Below are positions 12,923 to 13,741 of a DNA stretch of 13,741 bases, one piece after another. Source of the DNA: Candidatus Iainarchaeum sp. GTDB taxonomy: Archaea; Iainarchaeota; Iainarchaeia; Iainarchaeales; JAAZKV01. Position 1 is the first letter of the stretch, and each line of letters opens with the position of its first letter. The stretch is taken from positions 1-13,741 of the forward strand of contig JABIDZ010000101.1 in NCBI GenBank assembly GCA_018651445.1, given 5' to 3'. The position numbers were made by a program, and so were the translations under genes. The notes beneath the pieces were generated by a model. It was not told the DNA's origin and searched no databases. It saw only the letters and a list, made by a program, of their open reading frames with translations.

Positions 12923-13741
12923 TCTATCACCATCTTTTCTCCAGTGATATTTAGAAATACATCTTCTAGATTCGGTTCTTTTGTTGTTGAAGACACAATA
13001 TTGTATCCGTTACTCATCAACCACTGTGTTATCGCCAATATCTTTTCTAAACTATGCGTTTGTTCGAATGGAATAAAAAACAAATTTTCTTTTGTGACTA
13101 AATTGTTTTGGTTTAAGACTTGGCGGATTTTTGTTAGATCCTCATCTTTTACTCCACCCTCAATATCAAGTATCATTACCTTTATCCCGCCGTGTTCTTT
13201 TACAAGTTGTTCGGGTTTTCCGACCTTTAATAGTTTACCTTTTTTAAGTAAAGCGATTCTATCACAAAGCGTTTCTGCTTCATCCATATAATGTGTAGTA
13301 AGAATAATTGTTTTTCCTGATTGTTTTAATTCATTAATCTTTTCCCAAAACATCTTTCGCATTTTTGGGTCGAGTCCAACAGTAGGTTCGTCTAAAAAAA
13401 TTATTTCAGGATCGTGCAAGATCGATAACGCAATATTTAGTAAGCGTTGATACCCTCCACTTAAAAAAGAAGCTTTTGTTTTACGAAACTCGGTTAGATT
13501 TAACCAATTCAATAAAAAGTCTACGCGTTTATTAATTAATTTACTGTTTAGTCCGTTAATACTTGCAAAAAAATGCATATTTTTTTCTACTGAAAAATCT
13601 TTGTAAAAAGCAGTGTCTTGTGGCACTAACGAAACTTTTCTCCTTAGGTCAACTTTTTTTCCATCAAAAAAAACAACTTTTCCTTTTGTTGCACGTTCTA
13701 AACCAAGGATTATTTTTGTAACCGTACTCTTCCCGGCACCA
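12919..13741 (-). CDS. ABC transporter ATP-binding protein, 5' end outside window
   Basis: ATPase that powers the adjacent ABC-2 permease. The frame stays open to the window edge and begins there inside Walker A (GAGKST), so the first residues are missing. Next come the Q-loop (LVPQDTAFYKDFS), the signature LSGGYQRLLNIA, Walker B IIFLDEPTVGLDP with the catalytic Glu, the D-loop and the H-loop HYMDEAE. After the ATPase core there is a C-terminal extension of about 80 residues (EHGGIKVMILDIEG ... EPNLEDVFLNITGE), typical of DrrA/CcmA-like exporters. A GTG at 13626 lies within the Q-loop and is not a real start. The gene ends in an ATGA overlap with the permease start. Confidence 0.93.
   Translation of the reverse strand, partial: GAGKSTVTKIILGLERATKGKVVFFDGKKVDLRRKVSLVPQDTAFYKDFSVEKNMHFFASINGLNSKLINKRVDFLLNWLNLTEFRKTKASFLSGGYQRLLNIALSILHDPEIIFLDEPTVGLDPKMRKMFWEKINELKQSGKTIILTTHYMDEAETLCDRIALLKKGKLLKVGKPEQLVKEHGGIKVMILDIEGGVKDEDLTKIRQVLNQNNLVTKENLFFIPFEQTHSLEKILAITQWLMSNGYNIVSSTTKEPNLEDVFLNITGEKMVIE

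Noticed and set aside
13624..13626. GTG as start of the ABC ATPase
   Set aside because: It is inside the conserved Q-loop and the frame continues upstream through Walker A to the window edge.
1..13741. tRNA, rRNA, CRISPR array, insertion sequence or origin repeats
   Set aside because: I found no tRNA-like T-arm context, no regularly spaced repeats, no transposase and no origin-type repeat cluster on either strand.

Overview
The window looks like a piece of an AT-rich archaeal chromosome, most likely from a DPANN-type lineage (Woesearchaeota/Pacearchaeota-like); the lineage call is inference. The archaeal assignment is firm. PCNA, the two-subunit primase (PriS/PriL), a GINS51-type protein, aIF2-alpha, a COG2047 PAC2-family protein and an S-layer protein with Methanococcales-like terminal domains all occur together, and promoters are TATA/BRE-like. 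Translation starts are mixed. Some genes have GGTGA/GAGGTGA ribosome-binding sites, while others have a TATA-like box about 26 nt before the ATG and are probably leaderless.

Layout: 1-678 (-) is the start of a single-pass membrane protein with a very basic cytoplasmic tail, cut by the window edge. 828-3494 (-) is the S-layer gene. It is followed by an unusually good bacterial-style hairpin terminator with a UUCG loop and preceded by a 526-bp spacer that holds its promoter and several inverted repeats. 4021-4659 (-) is a winged-helix protein, divergent from a small + strand pair: a BofA-family membrane protein (4767-5093) and a family-4-like uracil-DNA glycosylase (5123-5701).

From 10989 down to 5749 (-) lies an information-processing cluster in the order PCNA, PriL, PriS, GINS, aIF2-alpha, PAC2 protein. 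It corresponds to the replication/translation gene neighbourhood known in many archaea, here without the usual rpl44e, rps27e and nop10. Upstream of it (13741-11045, -) is an ABC-2 export system: an ATPase cut by the window edge and a permease with a large coiled-coil ectodomain.

The most striking observation is repeated loss of metal-binding cysteines in DNA enzymes. PriL keeps the shape of its C-terminal domain but none of the four iron-sulfur cysteines. The family-4-like UDG lacks all four of its iron-sulfur cysteines. The zinc motif of PriS also looks eroded. A second theme is TATA-like boxes lying inside perfect inverted repeats (priL, aIF2-alpha, bofA). Several starts were moved inward on the basis of ribosome-binding sites, promoter spacing or family alignment (PriL, GINS, aIF2-alpha).
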